DNA of 5,050 bases. It comes from Fidelibacterota bacterium (GTDB lineage Bacteria > Fidelibacterota > Marinisomatia > SCGC-AAA003-L08 > D37C17). Positions within the stretch are counted from its first letter, which is position 1. Every line of letters starts with the position of its first letter. The translations under genes were made by a program, and so were the position numbers. Below are positions 1 through 5,050 of this stretch, piece by piece. The stretch is from positions 2,456-7,505 of the forward strand of contig PANV01000017.1 of NCBI GenBank assembly GCA_002707765.1, written 5' to 3'. The notes under the pieces are model-generated. The model was not told the origin of the DNA, searched no databases, and saw nothing but the letters and a program-made list of their open reading frames with translations.

Positions 1-83
1 AAGAATTTGCTTCTGGAACATATATAGCAAAAATGAGTAGTGGCAATCAAACAATTGTTAAAAAATTAACTTTAATGAAATAG
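1..83 (+). CDS. C-terminal end of a type IX-secreted protein (partial, type A sorting signal)
   Basis: An open frame enters from the left edge (codons begin at base 3) and ends at the TAG at 81-83, giving 26 residues. The visible residues contain SGTYIAKMSSGNQ followed by IVKKLTLMK. This is the usual end of the type A sorting domain of the Bacteroidota type IX (Por) secretion system: a G-x-Y beta strand, a polar turn with Gly, then a KKL-type final strand at the very end of the protein. In that family the domain directs export across the outer membrane and is cleaved off, leaving the cargo on the surface or released. The cargo domain lies outside the window, so the function of the protein cannot be told. 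The frame match and the position right at a stop codon make chance unlikely, but only 26 residues are seen. Confidence 0.72.
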   Translation, partial: EFASGTYIAKMSSGNQTIVKKLTLMK

Positions 84-158
84 GATTCCATTGTAATTAC
101 ATTGAATAACTATTAACTTATTATTGTAAAAAATAATAAAATAATTAGAATTAAAATT
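84..158 (+). promoter_or_regulatory. Intergenic stretch expected to hold the promoter of the SpoVG-sdhCAB cluster
   Basis: These 75 very AT-rich bases separate the stop of the sorting-domain protein from the first gene of the cluster. The next three genes follow with almost no spacing, so this is the only gap in which a promoter for them could lie within the window. No clean Bacteroidota promoter (TTTG, about 19 bases, TAnnTTTG) is visible. The nearest match to the -7 element is TATTATTG at 119-126 (one mismatch), and the TTG triplets at 91-93 and 102-104 lie 25 and 14 bases upstream of it, both badly spaced. No strong GC-rich terminator for the preceding gene is seen either. The assignment rests on position, not on a motif. 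Confidence 0.3.
92..101. promoter_or_regulatory. Short perfect palindrome, possible operator
   Basis: TGTAATTACA is a perfect 10-base inverted repeat, about 58 bases before the start of the SpoVG-domain gene. Its size and position would suit a dimeric regulator of the downstream cluster. In DNA this rich in A and T a 10-base palindrome arises by chance fairly often, its flanks do not extend the symmetry, and no second copy is obvious nearby. It is recorded as a candidate only. Confidence 0.15.
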
Positions 159-554
159 ATGAAAATAAAAAATATGAGACAGCCTAATGAAGAAGGTCAA
201 TGGGGAAAAGTTAAGGCTTATTTTGATGTTGAAAATTCAGGATTTGAAATTAAGGGTTTTCGTTTGGTTGAAGGAATAAATGGATTATTCGTTAGTATGC
301 CTAGCAGAAAAGGAACAGATGAAAACGGTAATGACAAGTGGTTTGATACAGTATGGATTGAATCAAAAAATCAAAGAGAAGAACTCAATACATTAGCCTT
401 AAATGAGTTTAATAATTCGGGATCATCTGATACGCCTCCAAATAATCAATCAGATGTGACAACAGGAGAAAATATAAAAAGTGATAATATTGCATCAGAA
501 GCAAATAATGATTCGCCAGCTCCAGCTTTTTCTGATGATGATATTCCATTTTAA
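159..554 (+). CDS. SpoVG-domain protein with an SSB-like acidic C-terminal tip
   Basis: This encodes 131 residues. Residues 1-84 read as a SpoVG domain: MKIKNMR start, AYFDVENSGFEIKGF strand region, then VEGINGLFVSMPSRK (38-51), which matches the family's best-known signature (GxNGLFVxMPS), and a D-x-V/H segment at 63-67. SpoVG proteins are small DNA- and RNA-binding regulators, named from Bacillus sporulation but widespread in non-sporulating bacteria. Residues 85-123 are a low-complexity Asn/Ser/Asp/Pro linker with no hydrophobic core. The protein ends in FSDDDIPF; DDDIPF is the same as the last six residues of E. coli SSB, the tip that docks onto RecO, RecQ, PriA, ExoI and Chi. The inferred role is nucleic-acid binding plus recruitment of SSB partners; no biochemistry can be read from sequence. 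The start at 159 is preferred over the in-frame Met6 because the family begins with an MKI-type strand. There is no Shine-Dalgarno motif. The gene ends 5 bases before sdhC and is probably co-transcribed with it. It is not an SSB itself: no OB-fold motif of that family is present. Confidence 0.87.
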   Translation: MKIKNMRQPNEEGQWGKVKAYFDVENSGFEIKGFRLVEGINGLFVSMPSRKGTDENGNDKWFDTVWIESKNQREELNTLALNEFNNSGSSDTPPNNQSDVTTGENIKSDNIASEANNDSPAPAFSDDDIPF

Positions 555-559
555 AATAA

Positions 560-1216
560 ATGAAATTTCTTTTTTCTTCATTAGGTAAAAAAATTCAAAT
601 AGCTTTTTCTGGTTTATTATTGTGTATTTTTTTAATGATGCACCTAATAAACAATATGGCGCTTTTTGTTGGTCCAGAAGTGTTTAATAAAATGGTAGCC
701 ACTCTTGAGTCCATCAAGCCTATCATAAGAGTGATGGAAGCGGGTTTATTAATTATACTTTTGATGCATATTGGCAATGCGCTCCAACTGACTTTTTCAA
801 ATAAAAAAGCTTCTAATAATAAGTACGCTAACCAAAAAACAAGTAGTTTAAATTCAAGAACCATGGCTGTTTCTGGTACTATTGTTTTGCTTTTTTTTAT
901 TATACATTTAAGATATTTATGGTATACTTATCAAGCGCATCTATTCATTGATGAAACAGAAACTTACTATGATGTTATTTTAAGAAATGATTGGGGCTAT
1001 CTGGGTCATACCCCAACAGCAATTTTTTATATTTTCGCTATTATGTTCATAGCTTTTCATATTAAACATGGGTTTCAATCTGCCTTAAAAACATTCGGAA
1101 TATTAAGACAGTCTAGAATGGGACTATTGTATAATTTATCATTTGTTTTTTGGGGATTAATTCCGGCAATGTTCGTGGTAATAGTACTTTCAATTCAACT
1201 AGGGATAATCAATTAA
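560..1216 (+). CDS. sdhC: Succinate dehydrogenase cytochrome b subunit (di-heme membrane anchor)
   Basis: This 218-residue protein is very hydrophobic and anchors complex II in the inner membrane, passing electrons from SdhB through two hemes b to quinone. It is a single large anchor rather than the SdhC/SdhD pair of Proteobacteria, as in B-type enzymes of Bacillus, epsilonproteobacteria and Bacteroidota. About five membrane segments can be placed: near 15-36, 55-78, 102-121, 153-172 and 190-215. Candidate heme ligands are His28 (LMMHLINN), His70 (LLMHIGNA), His116 (FIIHLRYLW) and one of His167 or His170 in FHIKHGFQSA; their spacing closely follows the four ligands of Bacillus SdhC. A basic, polar loop lies at about 80-100. 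The gene is 5 bases after the SpoVG-domain gene and 3 before sdhA, with no Shine-Dalgarno motif, so translation is probably coupled or A-rich-leader driven. The family works with menaquinone; whether the enzyme runs as succinate oxidase or fumarate reductase cannot be decided from sequence. Confidence 0.94.
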   Translation: MKFLFSSLGKKIQIAFSGLLLCIFLMMHLINNMALFVGPEVFNKMVATLESIKPIIRVMEAGLLIILLMHIGNALQLTFSNKKASNNKYANQKTSSLNSRTMAVSGTIVLLFFIIHLRYLWYTYQAHLFIDETETYYDVILRNDWGYLGHTPTAIFYIFAIMFIAFHIKHGFQSALKTFGILRQSRMGLLYNLSFVFWGLIPAMFVVIVLSIQLGIIN

Positions 1217-1219
1217 AAT

Positions 1220-3166
1220 ATGGATAAAAAAAATAACACTACGTTTTCTATTAATGATAACTCTAAACTAAATTCAGGTGCTCCAGATTGTGATTTGTCA
1301 CAGAAGTGGACTCAACATAAGTTTAACCTAAAGTTAGTAAATCCATCAAATAAGAGAAAATATAAAGTAATAGTTGTTGGAACTGGCTTGGCTGGAGCTT
1401 CTGCTGCAGCGTCAATGGCAGAACTTGGCTACAGCGTTAAAGCATTTTCTTTCCATGAATCGCCTAGAAGAGCCCATAGTATCGCAGCTCAAGGTGGTAT
1501 TAATGCAGCAAAAAATTATCAAAACGATGGAGATAGTATATTTCGTTTGTTCTACGATACTATTAAGGGAGGCGATTACAGAGCAAGAGAAGCAAATGTT
1601 TATCGTTTGGCAGAACTCAGTGCTAATATTATTGATCAATGTGCAGCACAGGGAGTACCATTTGCTAGAGAGTATGGAGGACATTTATCTAATAGATCTT
1701 TTGGAGGAGCTCAAGTATCTAGAACCTTTTACGCAAGAGGACAAACAGGTCAGCAATTATTACTTGGTGCTTATTCAGCTTTGATAAGGCAAATGCATTT
1801 AAAAACAGTCCAGTTTTTTCCTCGGAATGAAATGTTAGATATTGTAAAAATAGACGGACATGCAAAAGGAATTGTAACAAGGGAATTAATTACAGGTAAA
1901 ATAGAATCTTTTGCAGCAGATGCAGTCATCCTTGCAACAGGTGGTTATGGTAATGTCTTTTATTTATCTACTAATGCAATGGCTAGCAATGTTACAGCAG
2001 CATGGAGAGCACATAAGCATGGAGCATTATTTGCAAATCCTTGTTTTACGCAAATTCATCCAACTTGTATTCCAGTTAGCAGTGGACATCAATCTAAGCT
2101 GACACTAATGAGTGAGAGTCTTAGAAATGATGGAAGGGTTTGGGTTCCTAAAAAGAAAAATGATGAAAGAAATCCGAATGATATACCAGAAGATGAAAGA
2201 GATTATTATCTAGAACGTTTATACCCCTCTTTTGGTAATTTAGCTCCGAGAGATATTGCTTCGAGAAGAGCGAAAGAAATGTGCGATGGAGGATATGGTG
2301 TTGGAGAAACAAAATTAGCAGTTTATTTAGATTTTAAGAATGCTATTGAAAGAGAAGGAGAGGATTGGGTTTCAGAAAAGTACGGTAACTTATTTGATAT
2401 GTATAAGCAAATTACTGGACAAAACCCATACAAAACACCTATGATGATTTATCCAGCTGTTCACTACACAATGGGTGGCTTATGGGTTGACTACAATTTA
2501 ATGAGCAATATACCAGGATTACATGTTCTAGGTGAAGCTAATTTTTCAGACCATGGAGCAAATAGATTAGGGGCCAGTGCCCTAATGCAAGGATTAGCTG
2601 ATGGTTATTTTGTTATTCCATATACAATAGGTAATTATTTAGCAGATCAAAAACCTATAAATGATAATTCACATGAAGAATTTCAAATAAGTGTTGAAAA
2701 AGCTCAAAGTCAAATTAAGCAGATTCTATCAATCAATGGTAAGCGTACTGTTGATTCAATTCATAAAGAGCTCGGAAAAGTGATGTGGGATTATGTTGGT
2801 ATGTCTAGAACCGAAGAAGGCTTAAAAAAAGCAATAAGCTTAATTGCAAAAATAAAAGAAGAGTTTTGGAATAATGTAAAAGTTCCAGGAACTGCTTCAG
2901 AATTAAATATAGAATTAGAAAAGGCAGGGCGTTTAGCTGATTTTATAGAACTAGGTGAATTAATGGCAGTGGACGCATTGCAAAGAGAAGAGTCTTGCGG
3001 TGGTCATTTTAGAGAAGAACATCAAACAGATGAAAATGAAGCAAAAAGAAATGATGAAGTGTTTGATTACGTTTCTGCATGGGAAACAAAAAACAATAAA
3101 CATGTATTGCATAAAGAAAAGTTAGTGTTTGAAAATGTTAAACTATCTACTAGGAGTTATAAATAA
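1220..3166 (+). CDS. sdhA: Succinate dehydrogenase flavoprotein subunit
   Basis: This is the catalytic subunit of complex II (648 residues), cytoplasmic, oxidising succinate to fumarate with FAD. After a ~47-residue leader comes the dinucleotide-binding strand VIVVGTGLAGASAA (51-63). His86 in RRAHSIAAQGG is the residue that in this family carries covalently bound FAD. Substrate-site residues recognisable by family comparison are His280 (QIHPT), Arg344 in the APRDIASR motif (the proton-shuttle arginine), His415 (VHYTMGG), and Glu439, His445 and Arg449 in GEANFSDHGANRLGASAL. The C-terminal helical domain contains ESCGGHFREEH near residue 595. All the key residues examined are present and the length is normal for the Bacteroidota form, so it should be active. 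It starts 3 bases after sdhC; the only purine-rich stretch upstream (AGGGA at 1201-1205) is too far to be a good ribosome site. Its stop codon shares one base with the sdhB start (TAATG). Confidence 0.97.
   Translation: MDKKNNTTFSINDNSKLNSGAPDCDLSQKWTQHKFNLKLVNPSNKRKYKVIVVGTGLAGASAAASMAELGYSVKAFSFHESPRRAHSIAAQGGINAAKNYQNDGDSIFRLFYDTIKGGDYRAREANVYRLAELSANIIDQCAAQGVPFAREYGGHLSNRSFGGAQVSRTFYARGQTGQQLLLGAYSALIRQMHLKTVQFFPRNEMLDIVKIDGHAKGIVTRELITGKIESFAADAVILATGGYGNVFYLSTNAMASNVTAAWRAHKHGALFANPCFTQIHPTCIPVSSGHQSKLTLMSESLRNDGRVWVPKKKNDERNPNDIPEDERDYYLERLYPSFGNLAPRDIASRRAKEMCDGGYGVGETKLAVYLDFKNAIEREGEDWVSEKYGNLFDMYKQITGQNPYKTPMMIYPAVHYTMGGLWVDYNLMSNIPGLHVLGEANFSDHGANRLGASALMQGLADGYFVIPYTIGNYLADQKPINDNSHEEFQISVEKAQSQIKQILSINGKRTVDSIHKELGKVMWDYVGMSRTEEGLKKAISLIAKIKEEFWNNVKVPGTASELNIELEKAGRLADFIELGELMAVDALQREESCGGHFREEHQTDENEAKRNDEVFDYVSAWETKNNKHVLHKEKLVFENVKLSTRSYK
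3152..3156 (+). promoter_or_regulatory. Shine-Dalgarno site for sdhB
   Basis: AGGAG lies 9 bases before the sdhB ATG, inside the last codons of sdhA. It is the only good Shine-Dalgarno match in front of any of the six starts visible here; the others have AT-rich leaders, as is usual in Bacteroidota. It supports the ATG at 3166 and suggests sdhB can be initiated independently or re-initiated after the overlapping sdhA stop. Because it falls in coding sequence, it may be partly a coincidence of codon choice. Confidence 0.4.
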
Positions 3167-3903
3167 TGAAAATTAATTTAAAAATATGGCGTCAAAATTC
3201 TTCTAGTGATAAAGGATATTTCAAAAAATATGCTGTAGATGGTATTTCAGAAGATATGTCTTTCTTGGAAATGATGGATATGTTAAATAATAATTTAGTT
3301 GAAAATGGTGAAACACCGGTCTCATTTGATCATGACTGTAGAGAAGGAATATGCGGCACATGTGGTGTAGTTATAAATGGAAGACCTCACGGACCCCTGA
3401 AAGGTGTTACAACGTGTCAATTGCATATGAGATCATTTGAAGATGGAGATACTTTAGTTGTAGAACCGTGGAAAGCCAACAGTTTTACTATAATTAAAGA
3501 CTTAGTAGTCGACAGAACGCCATTTGATAGGATTATGGAATCTGGTGGCTATGTATCTGTTCGAACAGGAGGCGCGCCAGATGCAAATGCAATTCCTATA
3601 CCAAAAGAAAACGCAGACGAGGCGTTTGATTCTGCTACTTGTATAGGCTGTGGTGCATGTGTTGCTGCATGCAAAAATTCATCTGCCTTATTATTTGTTA
3701 GTGCAAAAATTAATCAATATGCTCAATTGCCCCAGGGACAAGTTGAGCATCCAAGTCGTGTCAAAAACATGGTAAATCAAATGGACTTAGAAGGATTTGG
3801 AAGTTGTACAAATACTGGAGCTTGTGAAGCAGAATGCCCAAAAGAAATTTCAGTTGATAATATTATTAAACTAAATCAGGCTTATTTAAAGTACGGTAGA
3901 TAA
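3166..3903 (+). CDS. sdhB: Succinate dehydrogenase iron-sulfur subunit
   Basis: This 245-residue protein is the electron-transfer subunit of complex II, between the SdhA flavin and the SdhC hemes. The N-terminal ferredoxin domain holds Cys58, Cys63, Cys66 and Cys84 (CREGICGTCG, then TTCQL) for the [2Fe-2S] cluster. The C-terminal domain has CIGCGACVAAC (Cys159, 162, 165, 169) and CTNTGACEAECP (Cys214, 220, 224). By comparison with E. coli SdhB, Cys159/162/165/224 bind the [4Fe-4S] cluster and Cys169/214/220 the [3Fe-4S] cluster. All eleven ligands are present, so the redox chain looks intact. The start overlaps the sdhA stop by one base, which implies translational coupling, and an AGGAG motif lies 9 bases upstream. 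It is the last gene of the rightward cluster; the next gene converges on it 10 bases downstream. Confidence 0.97.
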   Translation: MKINLKIWRQNSSSDKGYFKKYAVDGISEDMSFLEMMDMLNNNLVENGETPVSFDHDCREGICGTCGVVINGRPHGPLKGVTTCQLHMRSFEDGDTLVVEPWKANSFTIIKDLVVDRTPFDRIMESGGYVSVRTGGAPDANAIPIPKENADEAFDSATCIGCGACVAACKNSSALLFVSAKINQYAQLPQGQVEHPSRVKNMVNQMDLEGFGSCTNTGACEAECPKEISVDNIIKLNQAYLKYGR

Positions 3904-3917
3904 AAAAGTATTTTTAT
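3900..3917. terminator. Possible weak bidirectional terminator between converging clusters
   Basis: ATAAAAA at 3900-3906 and TTTTTAT at 3911-3917 form a perfect 7-pair stem around the 4-base loop AGTA. It spans both stop codons and the 10-base gap between sdhB and tonB. A run of U would follow or form part of the stem when read in either direction. The stem contains no G-C pair, so it would be weak, and such stems are common by chance in AT-rich DNA. Position at a convergent junction is the main argument. Confidence 0.25.
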
Positions 3918-4534
3918 TTCAGCTTAAATGCAACAGGAATATTAACCCAAACACCAATTCGTTTTCCTTGTTGTTTTGCCGGAATCCATCTAGACTGTTT
4001 AACAGCACTTAAGGCAGCATTATCAAGAGATTCAAATACTCCCTTTACTAAATAAATATTTTTAGGTATACCTTTTTTATTAATAAATGCTGCAATTATA
4101 ACCCTGCCTTCAATACCAGCCTCCTTGGCTAATTCAGGGTATTCAACAAAATCTTCAACTCTGAATCCAGGATATGCTGAAGGCTCTACCTCTCTAGCAA
4201 TATACTCAAACTTCATATTAGAATCAAGTTGAGGAGCCTCCCAATCATCAAAATTTTCCATATCAGTATCATCTATAGTAATATCTTCATCAAAAAATTC
4301 ATCATCAGATGCTACGGGTATAGATGGCCTAGGTGGCGGTTCAGGAAGTTTAATTTGTTCTGTCTGAGGTATATCAAATGTTTCTATTTCCTGTTGAACT
4401 GTAGTTACTACTTTGTTAGCCTCTCCTAAAAATCTAGGAAAAATATAAAATAAAATCGATATTCCTAAGATGACACCAAGTGTAACTTCTCGGATTCTAA
4501 CAGGATATTGCTCTAGTAATGGGTCTACTCTCAT
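3914..4534 (-). CDS. tonB: TonB-family energy transducer
   Basis: This 206-residue inner-membrane-anchored protein is expected to carry energy from an ExbB/ExbD motor to outer-membrane TonB-dependent receptors. It has a short cytoplasmic N-terminus, one membrane segment at about 16-35 (EVTLGVILGISILFYIF) and a periplasmic linker with a short proline cluster (LPEPPPRPSIP, 63-73). A strongly acidic stretch at 77-99 (13 of 23 residues Asp/Glu) follows. The C-terminal TonB domain spans about 127-206: VEYPELAKEAGIEGRV matches the YPxxAxxxxIEGxV core, then SLDNAALSAVKQSRWIPA and the final strand VNIPVAFKLK. The Ser-x3-His pair used in the membrane helix of classical enterobacterial TonB is not present. 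It starts one base after the stop of exbD and is the last gene of the leftward cluster. It lacks a Shine-Dalgarno motif. The receptor it serves is not in the window. Confidence 0.92.
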   Translation of the reverse strand: MRVDPLLEQYPVRIREVTLGVILGISILFYIFPRFLGEANKVVTTVQQEIETFDIPQTEQIKLPEPPPRPSIPVASDDEFFDEDITIDDTDMENFDDWEAPQLDSNMKFEYIAREVEPSAYPGFRVEDFVEYPELAKEAGIEGRVIIAAFINKKGIPKNIYLVKGVFESLDNAALSAVKQSRWIPAKQQGKRIGVWVNIPVAFKLK

Positions 4535-4535
4535 A

Positions 4536-4949
4536 TTAGTTATTAATTTGTGACATAGAAGAATAATTCAACTTTAACGCCTGTGCTTTTTTAAGCTGTG
4601 AATGAATATCCGTTAAGGTTTCCATTAAACTATTTTCATCAGCTTTTAGAGAAACAGTTAATTTAGGATCGCGGGATATTTTAACATACATTACTTCACC
4701 TAAATCTGACATATTTACTAGTTTATCATCAACAGATACCAATCCATCTTTTGTTGACCAAATGTAAGATGTATGTCTTTTACTTTCAAGTTTTTCAATA
4801 TTTTTAGCTCTTGGTAATACAACATCTAGTCCTTCAAATTCTCTCATTACAGTTGTAACCATAAAGAAAATTAAAAGCATAAATATAATATCAGGCAAAG
4901 AGGATGTAGAAATTTCATTACTACTTTTTGTTTTTCTATTTAATTTCAT
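4536..4949 (-). CDS. exbD: ExbD/TolR-family proton-channel subunit
   Basis: This 137-residue protein has a short cytoplasmic N-terminus, one membrane helix at about 18-35 and a small periplasmic domain. The helix begins LPDIIFMLLIFFMVTT; Asp20 is in the place of the conserved aspartate (Asp25 of E. coli ExbD) needed for proton-driven rotation. The segment just after the helix, FEGLDVVLPRA, is the family's usual periplasmic entry. With ExbB it forms the proton-motive-force motor that drives TonB; ExbB is not in the window and probably lies further upstream on this strand. The gene sits 2 bases after the end of another ExbD-like gene and 1 base before tonB, so all three are probably one transcript. 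ExbD and TolR share this architecture; the adjacent tonB favours ExbD. Confidence 0.92.
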   Translation of the reverse strand: MKLNRKTKSSNEISTSSLPDIIFMLLIFFMVTTVMREFEGLDVVLPRAKNIEKLESKRHTSYIWSTKDGLVSVDDKLVNMSDLGEVMYVKISRDPKLTVSLKADENSLMETLTDIHSQLKKAQALKLNYSSMSQINN

Positions 4950-4951
4950 AA

Positions 4952-5050
4952 TTAATAATTAGGGTTAGCAATTGATATTTTAGATGCACCAGCTTGTTTG
5001 AGTTGATCTAATACTTCGATATAAAATTTGTATTTTGTTCTTTTTGTTGT
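4952..5050 (-). CDS. exbD: C-terminal end of a second ExbD-like protein (partial)
   Basis: Reading leftward from the right edge, codons start at 5050 and end at the stop TAA covering 4954-4952, giving 32 residues. They include KYKFYIEVLDQLKQAGASKI followed by SIANPNY. A helix of the form xxVLDQLKxAGA followed by a final strand xISIAxP is the usual end of ExbD/TolR proteins. The position, 2 bases before a complete exbD, fits the exbD-exbD-tonB order common in Bacteroidota. The membrane helix and the key aspartate are outside the window, so identity rests on the C-terminal pattern and context. Confidence 0.68.
   Translation of the reverse strand, partial: TTKRTKYKFYIEVLDQLKQAGASKISIANPNY

Noticed and set aside
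91..126. Bacteroidota-type promoter using a TTG triplet and TATTATTG
   Set aside because: The -7-like element has a mismatch, and the available TTG triplets are 14 or 25 bases away instead of about 19.
159..554. Calling this gene an ordinary single-stranded DNA-binding protein because it ends in DDDIPF
   Set aside because: The N-terminal part lacks the SSB OB-fold motifs and instead carries the SpoVG signature; only the tail is SSB-like.
595..864. Minus-strand open frame of 89 codons
   Set aside because: It lies wholly within sdhC, whose frame has clear heme-ligand motifs; the product resembles no family and has no start signal.
1412..1684. Minus-strand open frame of 90 codons, rich in Cys/Ile/Ser
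   Set aside because: Antisense to the sdhA flavin domain; its composition is that of a shadow frame.
1374..1784. Plus-strand open frame of 136 codons
   Set aside because: It lies inside sdhA in another frame, across its FAD-binding region; the translation is low-information and matches no family.
1911..2102. Plus-strand open frame of 63 codons
   Set aside because: Inside sdhA in another frame; Gln/Leu-rich with no recognisable domain.
4229..4429. Plus-strand open frame of 66 codons
   Set aside because: Antisense to the tonB linker region; its aromatic/basic composition mirrors the acidic and proline codons of tonB.
1..5050. CRISPR array, insertion sequence, prophage, tRNA or rRNA
   Set aside because: No spaced direct repeats, transposase frame, terminal inverted repeats, phage genes or recognisable RNA-gene folds were seen on either strand.

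Overview
The window is low-GC DNA that most likely comes from the Bacteroidota. Three things point there: the tail of a protein ending in a type A sorting signal for type IX secretion at the left edge; a three-gene sdhC-sdhA-sdhB complex II of the B type, with a single di-heme cytochrome b anchor; and a tonB gene preceded by two tandem exbD-like genes. Near-absence of Shine-Dalgarno motifs before the starts also fits. Nothing here fixes the genus or order.

Layout. Positions 1-83 hold the last 26 codons of a secreted or surface protein. After a 75-base AT-rich gap comes a rightward cluster packed like an operon: a 131-residue SpoVG-domain protein (159-554), then sdhC (560-1216), sdhA (1220-3166) and sdhB (3166-3903). 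The gaps are 5 and 3 bases, followed by a 1-base overlap. Ten bases past sdhB a leftward cluster ends. Read on the minus strand it runs: end of an exbD-like gene (right edge to 4952), a full exbD (4949-4536) and tonB (4534-3914), with gaps of 2 and 1 bases. The two clusters converge at about 3904-3913, where there is only a small A/T hairpin.

How the genes work together. SdhCAB forms the membrane succinate:quinone oxidoreductase linking the citric acid cycle to the (presumably mena)quinone pool. The ExbD/TonB proteins use proton-motive force, together with an ExbB that must lie outside the window, to power outer-membrane TonB-dependent transport. The leftmost partial gene belongs to the secreted or surface proteome.

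The item that stands out is the 131-residue protein. Its first ~84 residues read as a SpoVG nucleic-acid-binding domain. They are followed by a ~40-residue low-complexity linker and then a C-terminal tip, SDDDIPF, of the kind found at the end of bacterial single-stranded DNA-binding protein (SSB), where it recruits DNA repair and replication enzymes. This looks like an SSB architecture rebuilt on an unrelated domain, and the gene sits directly in front of, and probably in one transcript with, the complex II genes. The rest of the window is ordinary housekeeping content.
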